Origin: Phoenix dactylifera
Lineage: Eukaryota; Streptophyta; Magnoliopsida; Arecales; Arecaceae
Assembly: GCF_009389715.1 (NCBI RefSeq)
Contig: NW_024067676.1
Span: forward strand, 1,431,501 to 1,495,500
Length of the DNA stretch: 64,000 nt
Reading direction: 5' to 3'
Of the stretch, positions 1-11,694 are shown piece after piece. The translations under genes and the position numbers were made by a program. Positions within the stretch are counted from its first letter, which is position 1; each line of letters starts with the position of its first letter. The notes under the pieces are model-generated. The model worked only from the letters and a program-made list of their open reading frames with translations. It was not told where the DNA came from and ran no database searches.

Positions 1-2155
1 TTTTCTATCAGCCAAAAAAATATTTTTTTATTTTATTCCTAAAATACCCCTAACCCCATAATAAATATAATAATATTATAACATAATATAACGTAATATT
101 ACTATAATACAAATTTTTTATTTTATTCCTAAAATACCCCTAACCCTAAAATAATAATAATATAGTATATAATATCTACATTATATTATATGATAATCTA
201 GTATAATATATTATAATATACAATATAATATGTATATAATAAAGAATATTATGAAAAATATAAATAAATCTTGGTAACTTATCTAGAGCTTTTTTTTAAT
301 ATATAAAAATAAATAAAATATTTTCTATCCGAATGTTGCTTAGAAATTACTTATCCAGAAATATATAAATTTTTGGATAAGTTTTATATATATATATATC
401 CTCTGGATTAAGAGTTGGGTTGTGTACCAAAAAAAAAAAAAAAAAAAGTTGGGTTGGAAGTGGAGTTCCTGGTTTTGGGTCTCCTTGCATTTCCAGCTGT
501 AGTACGAGCACTTGGGCTCCGTGTAACGCCCGCTGCATTGTTTCCGTTGAGGGGGGTAGTAGTACAAGATTCCTCGGTTTCGTGGGGTCCAAATTATGGG
601 CCAAATGTTAAAAAATCTTGTAACCTTTTCTGGTGAAGCCCTTTTTTAGCTACCCCCGTGTCCTTTTGTACTCCCGTCAATGTCATTTCTAGTGCTCGCT
701 TGACTTTTTTTCTTTTCTTTTCTTTTCTTTTCTTTTCTTTTTATCTTAGGATGGATGGGGTTCGAACCCCATTTCTTATTCTCTATTAGCACTAATTAAT
801 ACTTAAACAAATGTGACTTGGTTTCGAGTTCAATGCATCTCGATTTTGAAAAAATTGAATTATATTTTAATTTTAAATATTTGGAAACTTTAAATCAATG
901 TTTATTATTGAGTATCTCTTGAGTTTATAATCTCTAGAGAGAAAAATAAACTTTTCCTGGCAGGCATATACTTATTCTAAACGATTAGTTAGCTGGAGAT
1001 GCAGGGTGGAATTCCTATGCCGGATTAACATGATTATTATAAGTCATCATTTCGAATCTAAACTAACTTACTCTAATGTATATGTATACATATATAAATA
1101 TTAAAATTTTAAAGAAGAAAGCAATCGAATATCTTAGAGATTGAGTGTATTGAAAACTAAGATTTGAGAAAAAATATTGTATTCTATAATCCTTAGTTTT
1201 CTATAGTAATTTTTTTTGCATTGTCTCTACCTATATGGGCATAGATTAATAAATCAAACCAAATAAATATTATATATATATATTATTTCGTTATTTTTTC
1301 TACTGGATGCAACATATATGAACTTTGGAAAATGACCAATCACCTTGCAGGTCGGTGGAAAATAGTGTGGCGAAGAGCTACCAATCACATTATCCCTGAT
1401 TTTAAGGGATGATAGATGCTCATAAAATCATAGTTTATATTGTTCCTAAACTTAAGGGTTGACAAGTTCCTCAACTTTCCATAATTTGTCCCTTTTTTTT
1501 ATTTTTCTTTGATCAGACGACTCAACGTACTCTCTGTTGGTGTGCAAGTTAGCTTCAATTTACTAGAGCTGCATCCAAACAGGGCCATGCTGACTTGGTT
1601 TATCCACAAATAACCTCACATATGGAGGATGCATGAAATGGAGGGAGAAGTTGCAAGGTTGAGAGAATCATGGATCATGTTATTCCTGATTTTAGGGGAT
1701 AATATGTCCCAAGAAAGGACTACATTATCCCTAAAACTAAATGATTACGAATTCTTTGGCCTCTTTAAATTTGTTGTCCTCTTTCATGGTAGGAATCCCT
1801 GCACTTCATCTCACAAGATGCATAGATTATTATGGATAATCTAAGATTCCATGTAGGGCTCAAGACCCTGCATGGATGTCTTAAGCAACCATGCAGAAAA
1901 GTACATTTGATGTGGGAGAGCTCCAATTTAAGAAGGGAAAGAAAGGAGTTGGAGAGGGTTGGTCAAGTCTTTCAATCCTATTAATGATTTTTCACAAAAT
2001 TTATCTTATCCCAAAAAGATAAAGATTTATGATCAACAGGCTGCCTTGATCCCTCTCCAACAGCTCTAAATATAAACTTAGGTCAGGAGGATCCTATCTC
2101 ATGGGTATGGTGTTAAAAGTCTTCTAAAGCCGTAGGTGTGGATTGACCATGTCCG
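1..2155. other. AT-rich intergenic DNA, no gene seen
   Basis: Long AT-rich stretch with short low-complexity tracts: poly(A) near 430-446 and a TTTTC repeat at about 704-741. The longest open frames are under 90 codons and have no recognisable domain. No tRNA, rRNA or transposon ends could be supported here. Confidence 0.6.
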
Positions 2156-2658
2156 TAGTTAGGGCTGGAAGTGGGGCTGGCATGTCCCTATTCGAACTCG
2201 GCATGATTTTTTTTAGGCTTCAGGCCACCGGGCTTAGGCGCGAAAATATTTGGAAATATATATTTTTGACCCTGGCCCAAAAATAGTTCAATTCGAGTCT
2301 GATTGAAATTTCATATTTCATAATATTGCTTCATAAGAAAATGAACCAGTTAAAAATTAGACTCTCTCCTGTAATATAAGTAAATGATACATGATACATT
2401 ATTCTCAGCCAAACTCATTTTAATTTGTCCTTTACTTCCTCATTATTTTCTCTAAATAATGAAATATAAAAACAAAAATTCGAATCTAAATTTGGGCTTT
2501 GTTTTGGGCCTCGTTCGGGCTCGGGCTTGAGCTGGGCCAGTGACATACCCGAGCCCGGTCCTAAAAATAAATGGACTCTACATTTAAGTCCAAACCTGAT
2601 TTGAACTCTTTTGAGCTTAGTCTGAAGCCTAGCCCAAGTCCATTTCCAGCCTTGTCTA
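2156..2658. mobile_element. Possible hAT-like MITE with imperfect inverted ends
   Basis: The left end (TAGTTAGGGCTGGAAGTGG, from 2156) and the reverse complement of the right end (TAGACAAGGCTGGAAATGG, ending 2658) agree at most positions. The outer parts of the body are also inverted relative to each other, with GGGCTCGG-type sequence near both ends. No coding capacity is present. The flanking 8-mers do not match, so a target duplication is not visible and the call is weak. It could instead be a decayed inverted repeat of another kind. Confidence 0.3.
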
Positions 2659-2751
2659 TAGTTAAGTGTCAAACACGAACATATTAAAACACATATACTT
2701 TAGATTTTTTAATCTAGCTTAGTTCTAGATACGATTTAGCTACACCTAAGA

Positions 2752-3155
2752 TAGGGGCGGCGATTTATGATCCGACCCATCAACCCGACCTCCGAACGAT
2801 CCACTTTCAACAAATGTTGGGTTTAGACCTTTGACTGATTTAATATTTATGTTGGATCATAACTCGGCTCATTTAACTCATATAAGACCGGTTTAACCTA
2901 TTCAAGATTTGCTTAATCTATTTACATATTTAACCAATTTAAACCCATTTAACCAATTAAAATCTATTTAACCCATTTAACCTCAAATGATCTTTTTAAT
3001 AAACGGGCAATACAGGTCAAATAGGATTACTTGTTTAATAAATAGGTCAGATTCAGATCAAATTTTTTTATCTATTTAATAAACAGATCGGATTCGATTA
3101 CATAAATTTTTTATCCAACCTGTATCCAACTAGACCAAATCCGATTGTACCTCTA
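2752..3155. mobile_element. Possible hAT-type MITE (TAGGGG...CCTCTA)
   Basis: The 404-bp segment starts TAGGGGCGGCGATTT, and the reverse complement of its right end reads TAGAGGTACAATCGG. The flanking 8-mers ACCTAAGA and ACATGAGA agree at six of eight positions, as expected for an old hAT duplication. The inside is non-coding and rich in short AACCCATTTAACC-like repeats and two RGATCRGATT-like stretches. Superfamily is inferred only from the TAG/CTA ends and the 8-bp duplication length. Confidence 0.42.
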
Positions 3156-3163
3156 ACATGAGA

Positions 3164-4871
3164 TCTTAGTCTTGCTTCAATTGAAGCTTTGGAGTCTAAA
3201 TTTGGAATCCAAATCTTACAATTTGATGTTAGTGTCAATTTTTTTTCTTTGATGCAGGTGTTAATGTCATATCAAGATTGGAAAAGAGTTGGTCTAGGCA
3301 CTTCTTGGTTCATTTGATGGTCCAATGTAGAGAGCAAGCTCTTGGATCGTATAATGATACATCAAAACATATGGTTTCTGATATACTTATGTGCATCACA
3401 TACAACCAGGGCCCCCCTGACTCCATGGAAACTCCTAATAAAGAGAGAATTGACCCTCCTCTGTTGAGCCATTCGATTAGTCTTGAGATCTCCTCCCCCA
3501 CCTCCACTGTCTAAATATTATAGTCAGAAAAAACCCAAAGGAGCCCCAGGATTGCTTAAATTTCTCAAATGTTTGGAGGCTAATTTGCTGGGGTGCAAGC
3601 TTTTAACCTCTGAAACTTCACTGCAACCACTCTATTTGTATCCTTCTTTAGGGATACCTCTATATATCTGTTAAACAGGTTGGAGAAAGGAAGCTTCAAC
3701 CTCTTCAAATTTCACTATTATTAATCAAAATTAGTTATTGTCATTGATTATATTTTAACAGTATTTTATTTTGATTTAATTACTATTGGAAGCATTATTA
3801 CTATTATCAATTGAAAATTAGTACTATTAAAATCTATATTATTTTATTCAATCAGCATGTGGTTATATGATATAATATATAATAATATCTAAATATCAAT
3901 GAAATAAATAATAATAAAAATTAAAAAAAATCATTTATATGTGTTAGAAGACTTTTTTACCTAACAATTGAATATCCAAAGTGATGGAAATGTAATTAAA
4001 ATAATCTCTATTTTCTCGATAAACTAAATAGCCAAAGTGACCGATTTTTAAAGTGCATGCACTTTCAGAAAGTATATTTAAACCTATATTTTCTTTGTAA
4101 TCCTGCAGAATTTAAATTTCTAAATTGTTAGCAAAATAATTATGCTCGACATAAACTTATATATTCCGACTACAATATTATTGGCAAATAATTTTGAATT
4201 ATTAATCACTATTGCATCATGGTTATAAATAATATATGATCTAAAAATACATCATTGACTAACTAAAAATTTGAGGAAAAATTGATTATATCAAAGTTGT
4301 TGTCTCTTATAAAAATAATGATCGCAAGGATTATCGTTTGTGCTTCAAGGGTTAATTATTAAACAAACGTTGAAAAATTTTACCAAAAAAAATAAATGGT
4401 GTAGAAAAAAAAAATCACATGGCCAATCTCTCTATCATATCGAAAGGTATAAAAGTAGAGATGAATGAAAATAAAAAAAAAAACACATGGTATTCTGTGA
4501 GCACCATCACTAAATATTGGCCGTTTTCTTAGTATCAAAGTCATGTGTTCCTCACTAACATCAAACCTGAATATCTCATATCAATATGGTATCATTTGTT
4601 TCCATTCTGCTATTTCTATACTAACATCCATAGATCCGGACATTGAGTCCATCCCATGAGTTATATATCAAAAGAAAATGGCAGTAGCACTATGGGAGAT
4701 TTGAAAGCTGGCTTAAATTGGACAAATTTTGGACGTATGGCAGTTCATCAAACTTTTATATATGTTTATACTAAATTTATTCACTCTTGAGATTCAGACC
4801 TATCTCCACCTCCAAGTCATAAGAAGTATAAGTTTGAGGATGAGAATGGGGTGATAAGACATTCTTGGATG
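3164..4871. other. Intergenic DNA, no gene seen
   Basis: AT-rich, with homopolymer A/T runs. Open frames up to 78 codons around 3278-3514 have no family resemblance and no supporting signals. I see no feature to call. The right edge is the target site of retrotransposon Tat-1 (GAACC at 4872-4876). Confidence 0.55.
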
Positions 4872-4951
4872 GAACCTGTTGGGGGAAAAAATAGACCACC
4901 CCACACGTACAATTAAAGCACCCAAATCTGACAACAAGCCTGAGCTCACCA

Positions 4952-5129
4952 TGCAGGCCGAGCCCAGAAGGCCGAGCCGAGCTCATGCAAGCCGAGCTCA
5001 GAAGGCTGCCGAGCTCATCCAAGCTGCCGAGCTCAGAAGGCTGCCGAGCTCAGAAGGCCGAGCATAGAAGGCTGCCGAGCTCAGAAAGCCGAGCACAGAA
5101 GGCCGAGCTGACCTCAGAAGGCCGACCTC
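4952..5129. repeat. GCCGAGCTCAGAAGGC short tandem array in 5' LTR
   Basis: About ten imperfect copies of a 16-24 bp unit built on GCCGAGCTCAGAAGGCTGCC, in U3 of the Tat-1 5' LTR. The array is missing from the 3' LTR, which has an unrelated 29-bp array at the comparable place. Confidence 0.8.
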
Positions 5130-5425
5130 GTCGTCTATATGCTGCGGCCATGCCCTGCAGCAGCCTTACCGCACCATGCTTTACTTGCCGGCCACGCCAC
5201 GACATATCAATCAGGGACCATACCCTGCTACGACTGTCAACACCTCACCATTCCCAAGAATGTACTGCACTGCACGCCACAAGCAAGCTCTTGCTGCACG
5301 CAACCTCCTCCCATGATGGGAACGGGCCATCCACGGCAACTCATTACTTCACACGCCCACGTCCAATCGTGACGGTAACCCATTAATTCACCCGGTCACA
5401 TCACAGGTAACCCTGCTACTCTTCC

Positions 5426-5432
5426 TATAAAA
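5426..5432 (+). promoter_or_regulatory. TATA box of Tat-1 5' LTR
   Basis: TATAAAA within CCTATAAAAGGGGAGC, about 270 bp before the LTR end. It is the likely core promoter for the gag-pol transcript. The same motif sits at 17503-17509 in the 3' LTR. Confidence 0.75.
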
Positions 5433-5696
5433 GGGGAGCTTCTCCCTCTAAAAAGGGGACTGAAGGCTTCTTCCTCCCAAGGGAGGCTTCGGACTTGGAA
5501 AGACAGTCCCTCTCCTTCTCCACAATTAAGCCCCCCTCTGACTTAAGCATCGGAGGGCCGGCGCCGGAAACCCCGGCCACCGGCTTTTTGCAGGCCCCCC
5601 ACGGAGGACGCCGCTCGCCGACGGCCGCCCGCCAGTGTTCGCCGGAGCTCCTCCTCCTCAGCCGACGGCCGCCCCCGGGTCCAATTTTCAGCAACA

Positions 5697-5716
5697 GTTG
5701 GCGCTAGAGGAAGGGC
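5697..5716 (+). other. Tat-1 primer-binding site
   Basis: GTTGGCGCTAGAGGAAGGG lies directly after the LTR end. TGG from 5699 pairs with the CCA tail of a tRNA. Tat-2 has nearly the same sequence after its 5' LTR (GTTGGCGCTAGAAGGAGGG). I do not assign the priming tRNA. Confidence 0.7.
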
Positions 5717-5729
5717 CCGAGTAGCAGTC

Positions 5730-8700
5730 ATGAAGTTGAGAAGTAAGGGAGCCTCTAACATCTCCCGGCATCCCCCGCAAAGCCCTGGATACTCTGTCCA
5801 GAATTCTCCAACTCCGGCTGACCCAGTTCCTCTGGTCCAGCCGGAACAGTTCGACGCTTTGGTACAGCAAGTCCAGGCCCTGGCCGCCGCCGTTCAGAGT
5901 TTGCGGCGCGAGGAAGCCTTACCTACGCTCCCCCCACGGGCTCAGGCCCCGCCGGAGTGTCTCCCCAACGGCCCGGTTTTCCCAAGCCAAAACTTGCATG
6001 GCTCTTCTAGAGCCAACAACGGAGAACGAGCTTCTCCCCGGAGGGAGTTATCGGGAGAAGGTTTCGATCGGAGACCCCAACTTTCTGAGGCAGAGTCAGC
6101 CCCAGATCACTGTGAGCCGGCGCAAACCACGGCGACAATTCCACGGGTGGGGGAGCTCGACCGGAAAGTTGAGCATCTGGAGCGTCAGATTGCGGCGCTC
6201 CACAGCAAGAAGGCAAGACAAGAGGGAGACTTTGAGTTCACCACCAAGTCCCCCTTCTCCCGCCAGATCGAGGATGAGCCGGTTCCCGCGAGGTTCAAAA
6301 TGCCTCAGGTGGAACCCTACAACGGGACGACCGACCCTCTCGACCACCTGGAGAGCTATCGGGCCCTCATGGCCCTACAAGGGTCCTCGGAGGCCATACT
6401 CTGCAAGGCCTTCCCAGCGACCCTCCGAGGGACCGCTCGGCTTTGGTTTTCTGGACTGAAGCCGAATACGGTGTCCTCTTTTGAGCAGCTCGGCAGGCAG
6501 TTCGCCACCAACTTCGCTGCCAGCCGGCGCCAGCGACGGACGTCGGACTCCCTCCTCGACATCAAACAGAAAGAGGGGGAGTCCCTCAAGGAGTACCTGG
6601 ACCGCTTCACCGCCGCCACATGGGAGGTTCGCGAGCTAGACCAGTCGATAGCTATATCGGCTCTGAAGACTGGGGTTCGCTCCTACCGATTCCTCTTCTC
6701 CATCGAGAAGAGCTTCCCGGCCGACTTCACTGAAATGTTGGCCCGAGCCCGAAAGTATGCCAAGGCCGAGGAGGCAGTTGCATCTAGGCGGGGGGCAATT
6801 GAGCCCGCCTCCAAGAAGCAGAAGAAACGCCGCGAGGAGCGCGGCCGACAAAGGAGCCGATCCCCCCGCCGAGAGAAGAACCTCCCCAGACTGAGAAGTC
6901 CGCCCCGACAGCAGAGGCGATCCCAGCAAAGGACCCCTCCTCGGCCGAGGTCCCCACCACGGCCTCGGACGTACCCGGGAAAGTACGAGAACTACACACC
7001 CGTCAACGCTCCCCGGGCCGAAATCCTAATGGAAATCGAGGGTCGGGACTTCTTCCGACCCCCGCCTCCTATGCGAGACACGGGATTCCCCCGGAATCCA
7101 AGGAAGTATTGCCGCTTCCACCGAGATCGTGGGCACGACACGGAGGACTGCTACCAACTCCGGGATGAGATAGAAGCGCTCATCCGACGGGGGGTACTCA
7201 ACCGGTTCGTGAGGAACCGACCTGAGGAAAGGAGGCCGGCAGAGAATGTCGCACCAACCAAAAATCCGGGCGACAACAGGCCCATCGCCGGCACCATCAA
7301 CATGATCGGGCGGGCCTCGGCAGGAACGGCCGCCCTAGGAGCACCCCCGAAGCGCCCACGTATTGGTGAAGTCATCTCGTTCTCGGACGAGGACTTAGAA
7401 GGGGTCGAAACCCCCCATGATGACGCTGTGGTCATCTCTATGATTGTAAATAGGTTTGATGTAAAGCGTGTCCTAGTTGACAATGGAAGCTCAGCCAATA
7501 TTTTGTATTATCATGCCTACCAAAAAATGGGATTGACAGAAGGGCATCTCCGGAGAGTCAGTGCCCCGTTGGTTGGGTTCACCGGAGATGCAGTCCCGGT
7601 TGAAGGTGAGGCTAGCTTCCTTGTCACAGTCGGCCTCGCCCCCCGGGAGAGCACAGTGAGGATGGACCTCCTGGTGGTCCGTCTGCCCTCGGTCTACAAC
7701 GCCATCCTTGGGCGCCCAGGGCTAAATGCCCTTCGAGCCGTGGTTTCAACTCGCCATTTGCTCATGCGGTTCCCCACCGACCAAGGAGTAGGCGAGGTCC
7801 GCGGAGACCAGCTGGTCGCCAAGCAATGCTACATGGCGGCCCACACAGTAAAGCAACCAGCCAAGGCGCCGGACCACCCGATGGGCCCTTCGCTGCCCAT
7901 AGAAACCCTCGATGCGAGGGACACCCTCTGGAAGAAGCAAGTAGAGCCCAGTGAGCTCCTTATTCAAATCCCACTACAAGAAAATTTTTCCGAGCTAACT
8001 GTGCAGGTCGGCTCCGGCCTCGGCGCCCGCGAGAGAGATTGCCTCGTCAGCTTCCTGCGGGACAACGCTGACGTCTTCGCCTGGTCGCCCGCGGACGTGC
8101 CAGGAGTTGACCCTGAGGTCATGGTCCACCGACTCCAGGTGAGACCGACCAGCAGGCCTGTAAAGCAGAAGAAAAGAGGCTCCGCCCCGGAACGACAACG
8201 AGCTGCGGCTGAGGAGGTGGACAAACTCCTCGGGGCCGGCTTCATCCGGGAGGTCTCCTACCCGGACTGGCTCGCCAATGTAGTCCTCGTAAAGAAGGCC
8301 AACGGGAAGTGGCGTATGTGCGTGGACTATACCGACCTGAACAAGGCCTGCCCGAAAGACAGCTTCCCCCTCCCGAGCATCGACCAGCTCGTCGACTCCA
8401 CTTCAGGACACCAGCTGCTAACTTTTATGGACGCCTTTTCAAGGTACAATCAAATCCGAATGACGCCAGAAGACGAGAAGAAGACGGCCTTCATCACCGA
8501 CAAGGGCACCTACTGCTACAAGGTGATGCCCTTTGGCCTGAAGAACGCTGGGGCCACCTATCAGAGACTGGTCAGCCAAATTTTTAAAGACCAGATCGGC
8601 CGGAACATGGAGGTCTATGTGGACGACATGTTGGTAAAGAGCCGGGCGGCGGAACACCACATAGCCGATCTCAACGAGACATTCGCCAAGCTCAGAAGAT

Positions 8701-11177
8701 ATCAAATGAAACTCAACCCGGCGAAGTGCGCGTTCGGGGTCACCTCGGGCAAGTTCCTGGGTTTCATAGTGACCCAGCGCGGAATTGAAGCCAACCCGGA
8801 GAAAATCCGGGCACTGCAAGAGATGTCGCCTCCAAAGACTGTCAAGGAGGTGCAACGGCTCGCGGGGCGGATTGCCGCCCTGGGAAGGTTCGTCTCTCGG
8901 TCAGCCGAGCGATGCCTCCCCTTCTTCAAGAGCCTCAAACGGCCGAAAGACTTCCGGTGGACGGAAGAATGCCAGCAGGCCTTTGAGGAGCTTCGGAGCC
9001 TTCTGGCCTCTCCCCCGCTGCTCACCAAGCCCCAGAAAGGCGAGATTTTTTACTTATACTTGGCCGTCTCCTCAGCTGCAGTGAGCTCAGTTCTCGTCCG
9101 GGAAGAGGACAAGCTCCAAAAGCCGGTCTATTACACCAGCCGGGTTTTCAGGGATGCTGAGACCCGATATTCTAAACTTGAGAAGACCATCTTCGCTCTC
9201 ATCATCTCGGCTCGGAGACTCAGGCCTTACTTCCAAGCCCACACGATAGCCATATTAACCGACCAGCCTATGAAGCAAATACTGCAGAGGTCGGATCGTG
9301 CGGGGAGGATCGCCAAATGGGCGGTCGAGCTCGGGGAATTCGACCTCGAATATCGGCCCAGGCCGGCTATCAAAGCTCAGATACTCGCCGACTTCATCGT
9401 GGAGTGCACCCTTCCGGACAACCCCGAGAGGCCACCCGAATCCGTAGGAGAGGCCCCGAGGCAGCCATGGGTCCTGCACTCGGACGGGTCTTCGACCTCG
9501 GAGGGTAGCGGGGCCGGACTTATCCTCACCAGTCCAGACGGAGTGGTGGCCGAGCAAGCTTTGCGCCTCGAATTCCCGGCCTCGAACAATGAGGCCGAGT
9601 ATGAGGCTCTCATCGCCGGGCTCAAGCTGGCGAAAGAACTAAGAGTGGAAGACCTGACGGCCTTCAGTGACTCCCAGCTGGTGGTGAACCAGGTCCAAGG
9701 AGATTTTGGAGCTAAAGAGCCATCCATGCAAAAGTATCTCCAAAAGGTGCGGGAACTCATATCTGCCCTGAATTCTTTCAATATTCAATACATCCCCAGA
9801 GCGGAAAACCTCAGGGCAGACCAGCTATCCAAATTGGCAACCTCCCGCATGAGCGAGCTTCCCAAGGGAACAACGCTCGAGTATCTTCAGATCCCCAGCA
9901 CGGAGGAACCCGAGCCCACCATGTGCATCGACTCCGAGCCGAGCTGGATCGATGGGCTCGTCTGCTACCTTCAAGACGGAACCCTACCTCACGATGAGAT
10001 GGAGGCTCGCCGAATCAAGCGCCAGGCTCCCCGGTATGTCTTGTACGAGAATAAACTCTATCGACGATCATTTACTTCTCCCCTTCTCAGATGCCTCCGC
10101 CCCTCCGAGGCGGACTATGCCCTCCGAGAGGTCCATGAAGGGATCTGCGGAAATCACCTGGGGGGTCGGGCACTAGCCCATAAAGTCCTGCGACAAGGAT
10201 ATTATTGGCCCACACTCCAGAAGGATGCAACGAATTTCGTCCGGAAGTGCGATCGGTGCCAACGAAACGCCAATGTCCAGCGCCGACCCTCAGCTCTGCT
10301 GACCTCCATCATCGCCCCCTGGCCGTTCGCCCAATGGGGGATCGACATCCCGGGGCCCTTTCCCCTGGCCACCGGACAGAGAAAGTTCCTGGTCGTCTCC
10401 ATTGACTACTTCACCAAATGGGTCGAGGCCGAACCCGTCGCCCGGATCACCGAGCAAAAGATGCGAGACTTCGTGTGGAAGTCCATAATCTGCAGATTCG
10501 GACTACGCCGTATCCTTATATCTGACAATGGTCGACAATTTGACAATGTTCGTTTCAGAAAATTTTGCTCTGAGCTCGGCATTGATCACCGTTTCACCTC
10601 AGTCGCTCACCCCCAGACAAACGGAGAAACTGAGGTAACTAACCGCACTATTTTGCAGGGGCTCAAGGCTAGGCTTGATCGGTCCAAAGGACAGTGGGTC
10701 GAGGACTTGTACAATGTCCTTTGGGCATACCGGACCACGTTCCGACTGCCCACGGGAGAGACCTCCTTCAATCTAGCATACGGCACCGAGGCCGTCATCC
10801 CGTTGGAGATCGGCCTGCCTTCTTCAAGGGTGGAGCATTACGACCCCGACACCTATTCTTCCCAGCTCAGGAGCAACTTGGACCTCGTCGAAGAGACAAG
10901 AGAGGTTGCCCGGGTCCGCATGGCGAGATACCAACAGCGAACGGCCCAATACTACAACTCTAGAGTCAAGCCCAAGCTCTTCAAAGTGAGGGACCTCGTC
11001 CTCAGGAGAGCCGAGGCTTCTCAACCGACTGAGCAAGGAAAGCTCGCCCCAAATTGGGAGGGGCCGTATCAGATCGCCCGGGTACAACGACCAGGGGCGT
11101 ATAAATTAAAGTCCCTAGAGGGGACCCTGATCCCGCGAAGCTGGAACTCCGAGAATCTACGAATGTACTACCAGTAA
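5730..11177 (+). CDS. Tat-1 gag-pol polyprotein, intact (1,815 aa)
   Basis: Single open frame for the retrotransposon capsid and enzymes. Gag core is at about residues 188-345, followed by an Arg/Ser/Pro-rich stretch. A Cys/His knuckle with CRFHRDRGHDTEDC lies near 461-475. The aspartic protease motif VLVDNGSSANIL is near 581. Reverse transcriptase spans about 812-1010, with RMCVDYTDLNKACPKDSFPLP replaced here only by its key parts DYTDLNKACPK and the catalytic YVDD near 963. Retroviral-type RNase H is about 1100-1220. A second RNase H (HSDGSSTSEGSGAGL, NNEAEYEAL, FSDSQLVV) is about 1247-1365. Integrase starts with an HHCC zinc finger at about 1470-1510, then a D,D,E core (near 1536, 1596 and 1632), then the C-terminal domain. 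The first in-frame ATG lies about 30 bases after the primer-binding site. No stop or frameshift is present, unlike the Tat-2 copy. Gag, protease, RT/RNase H and integrase are presumably released by the element's own protease. Confidence 0.93.
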   Translation: MKLRSKGASNISRHPPQSPGYSVQNSPTPADPVPLVQPEQFDALVQQVQALAAAVQSLRREEALPTLPPRAQAPPECLPNGPVFPSQNLHGSSRANNGERASPRRELSGEGFDRRPQLSEAESAPDHCEPAQTTATIPRVGELDRKVEHLERQIAALHSKKARQEGDFEFTTKSPFSRQIEDEPVPARFKMPQVEPYNGTTDPLDHLESYRALMALQGSSEAILCKAFPATLRGTARLWFSGLKPNTVSSFEQLGRQFATNFAASRRQRRTSDSLLDIKQKEGESLKEYLDRFTAATWEVRELDQSIAISALKTGVRSYRFLFSIEKSFPADFTEMLARARKYAKAEEAVASRRGAIEPASKKQKKRREERGRQRSRSPRREKNLPRLRSPPRQQRRSQQRTPPRPRSPPRPRTYPGKYENYTPVNAPRAEILMEIEGRDFFRPPPPMRDTGFPRNPRKYCRFHRDRGHDTEDCYQLRDEIEALIRRGVLNRFVRNRPEERRPAENVAPTKNPGDNRPIAGTINMIGRASAGTAALGAPPKRPRIGEVISFSDEDLEGVETPHDDAVVISMIVNRFDVKRVLVDNGSSANILYYHAYQKMGLTEGHLRRVSAPLVGFTGDAVPVEGEASFLVTVGLAPRESTVRMDLLVVRLPSVYNAILGRPGLNALRAVVSTRHLLMRFPTDQGVGEVRGDQLVAKQCYMAAHTVKQPAKAPDHPMGPSLPIETLDARDTLWKKQVEPSELLIQIPLQENFSELTVQVGSGLGARERDCLVSFLRDNADVFAWSPADVPGVDPEVMVHRLQVRPTSRPVKQKKRGSAPERQRAAAEEVDKLLGAGFIREVSYPDWLANVVLVKKANGKWRMCVDYTDLNKACPKDSFPLPSIDQLVDSTSGHQLLTFMDAFSRYNQIRMTPEDEKKTAFITDKGTYCYKVMPFGLKNAGATYQRLVSQIFKDQIGRNMEVYVDDMLVKSRAAEHHIADLNETFAKLRRYQMKLNPAKCAFGVTSGKFLGFIVTQRGIEANPEKIRALQEMSPPKTVKEVQRLAGRIAALGRFVSRSAERCLPFFKSLKRPKDFRWTEECQQAFEELRSLLASPPLLTKPQKGEIFYLYLAVSSAAVSSVLVREEDKLQKPVYYTSRVFRDAETRYSKLEKTIFALIISARRLRPYFQAHTIAILTDQPMKQILQRSDRAGRIAKWAVELGEFDLEYRPRPAIKAQILADFIVECTLPDNPERPPESVGEAPRQPWVLHSDGSSTSEGSGAGLILTSPDGVVAEQALRLEFPASNNEAEYEALIAGLKLAKELRVEDLTAFSDSQLVVNQVQGDFGAKEPSMQKYLQKVRELISALNSFNIQYIPRAENLRADQLSKLATSRMSELPKGTTLEYLQIPSTEEPEPTMCIDSEPSWIDGLVCYLQDGTLPHDEMEARRIKRQAPRYVLYENKLYRRSFTSPLLRCLRPSEADYALREVHEGICGNHLGGRALAHKVLRQGYYWPTLQKDATNFVRKCDRCQRNANVQRRPSALLTSIIAPWPFAQWGIDIPGPFPLATGQRKFLVVSIDYFTKWVEAEPVARITEQKMRDFVWKSIICRFGLRRILISDNGRQFDNVRFRKFCSELGIDHRFTSVAHPQTNGETEVTNRTILQGLKARLDRSKGQWVEDLYNVLWAYRTTFRLPTGETSFNLAYGTEAVIPLEIGLPSSRVEHYDPDTYSSQLRSNLDLVEETREVARVRMARYQQRTAQYYNSRVKPKLFKVRDLVLRRAEASQPTEQGKLAPNWEGPYQIARVQRPGAYKLKSLEGTLIPRSWNSENLRMYYQ

Positions 11178-11473
11178 AACCCCTAGGGGTTCAAGACAAT
11201 CAGGACAATGGACTCAGCTTCCTTTTCGCAAATAATTCTCTTATCTTGATGGCTGTAATTCTCTTCTAATATTGGGTCGTCTGTGATCCTCAGATTTTCC
11301 GGCCAAAATCGGGATGCCTCGAGGCTCGACCGTAGAGTCCCAAACTCCCTCGACCTCGGAAAGAATCGCAGGACGACGAAATATCGACTTGGCGCGAAAT
11401 TTCCTCGACTAAGGTCAGAATGCCCCGGTTCGTCGGGATGCCCCGGCTATAGGGATGCTCAAGACGTCAAGAT

Positions 11474-11690
11474 ATGAGTACGGTCCTCTCTGACCAGACG
11501 AGCTCGGCTCGTTCTCCATCAACTTCCATCTATGAGCACGGTCCTCTCTGACCAGACGAGCTCGGCTCGTTCTCCATCAACATCCATCTATGAGCACGGT
11601 CCTCTCTGACCAGACGAGCTCGGCTCGTTCTCCATCAACTTCCCCCTATGAGCACGGTCCTCTCTGACCAGACGAGCTCGGCTCGTTCTC
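11474..11690. repeat. 58-bp tandem repeat, four copies
   Basis: Units start at 11474, 11532, 11590 and 11648, each opening ATGAGCACGGTCCTCTCTGA and containing GAGCTCGGCTCG. Spacing is exactly 58 bp, and copies differ by single bases (GTACGG/GCACGG, AACTTCC/AACATCC). The last copy runs straight into the 280-bp array. Confidence 0.9.
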
Positions 11691-11694
11691 CTAC

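Larger units (their letters stand above)
4877..5696 (+). repeat. Tat-1 5' LTR
   Basis: Starts TGTTGGGGGAAAAAA and ends CAGCAACA. A TATAAAA box lies at 5426-5432. U3 holds a degenerate array of GCCGAGCTCAGAAGGCT-like units at about 4952-5129. The last ~150 bp (from GGAGGGCCGGCGCCGG) match the 3' LTR closely, but most of U3 does not. A block around 5219-5290 (ATACCCTGCT...CTGTCAACACC) resembles the solo LTR at 39,846-39,915 better than this element's own 3' LTR. Confidence 0.88.

Noticed and set aside
757..770. GGGGTTCGAACCCC, like a tRNA T-arm
   Set aside because: No acceptor stem, D arm or anticodon arm can be built around it; upstream is a TTTTC repeat.
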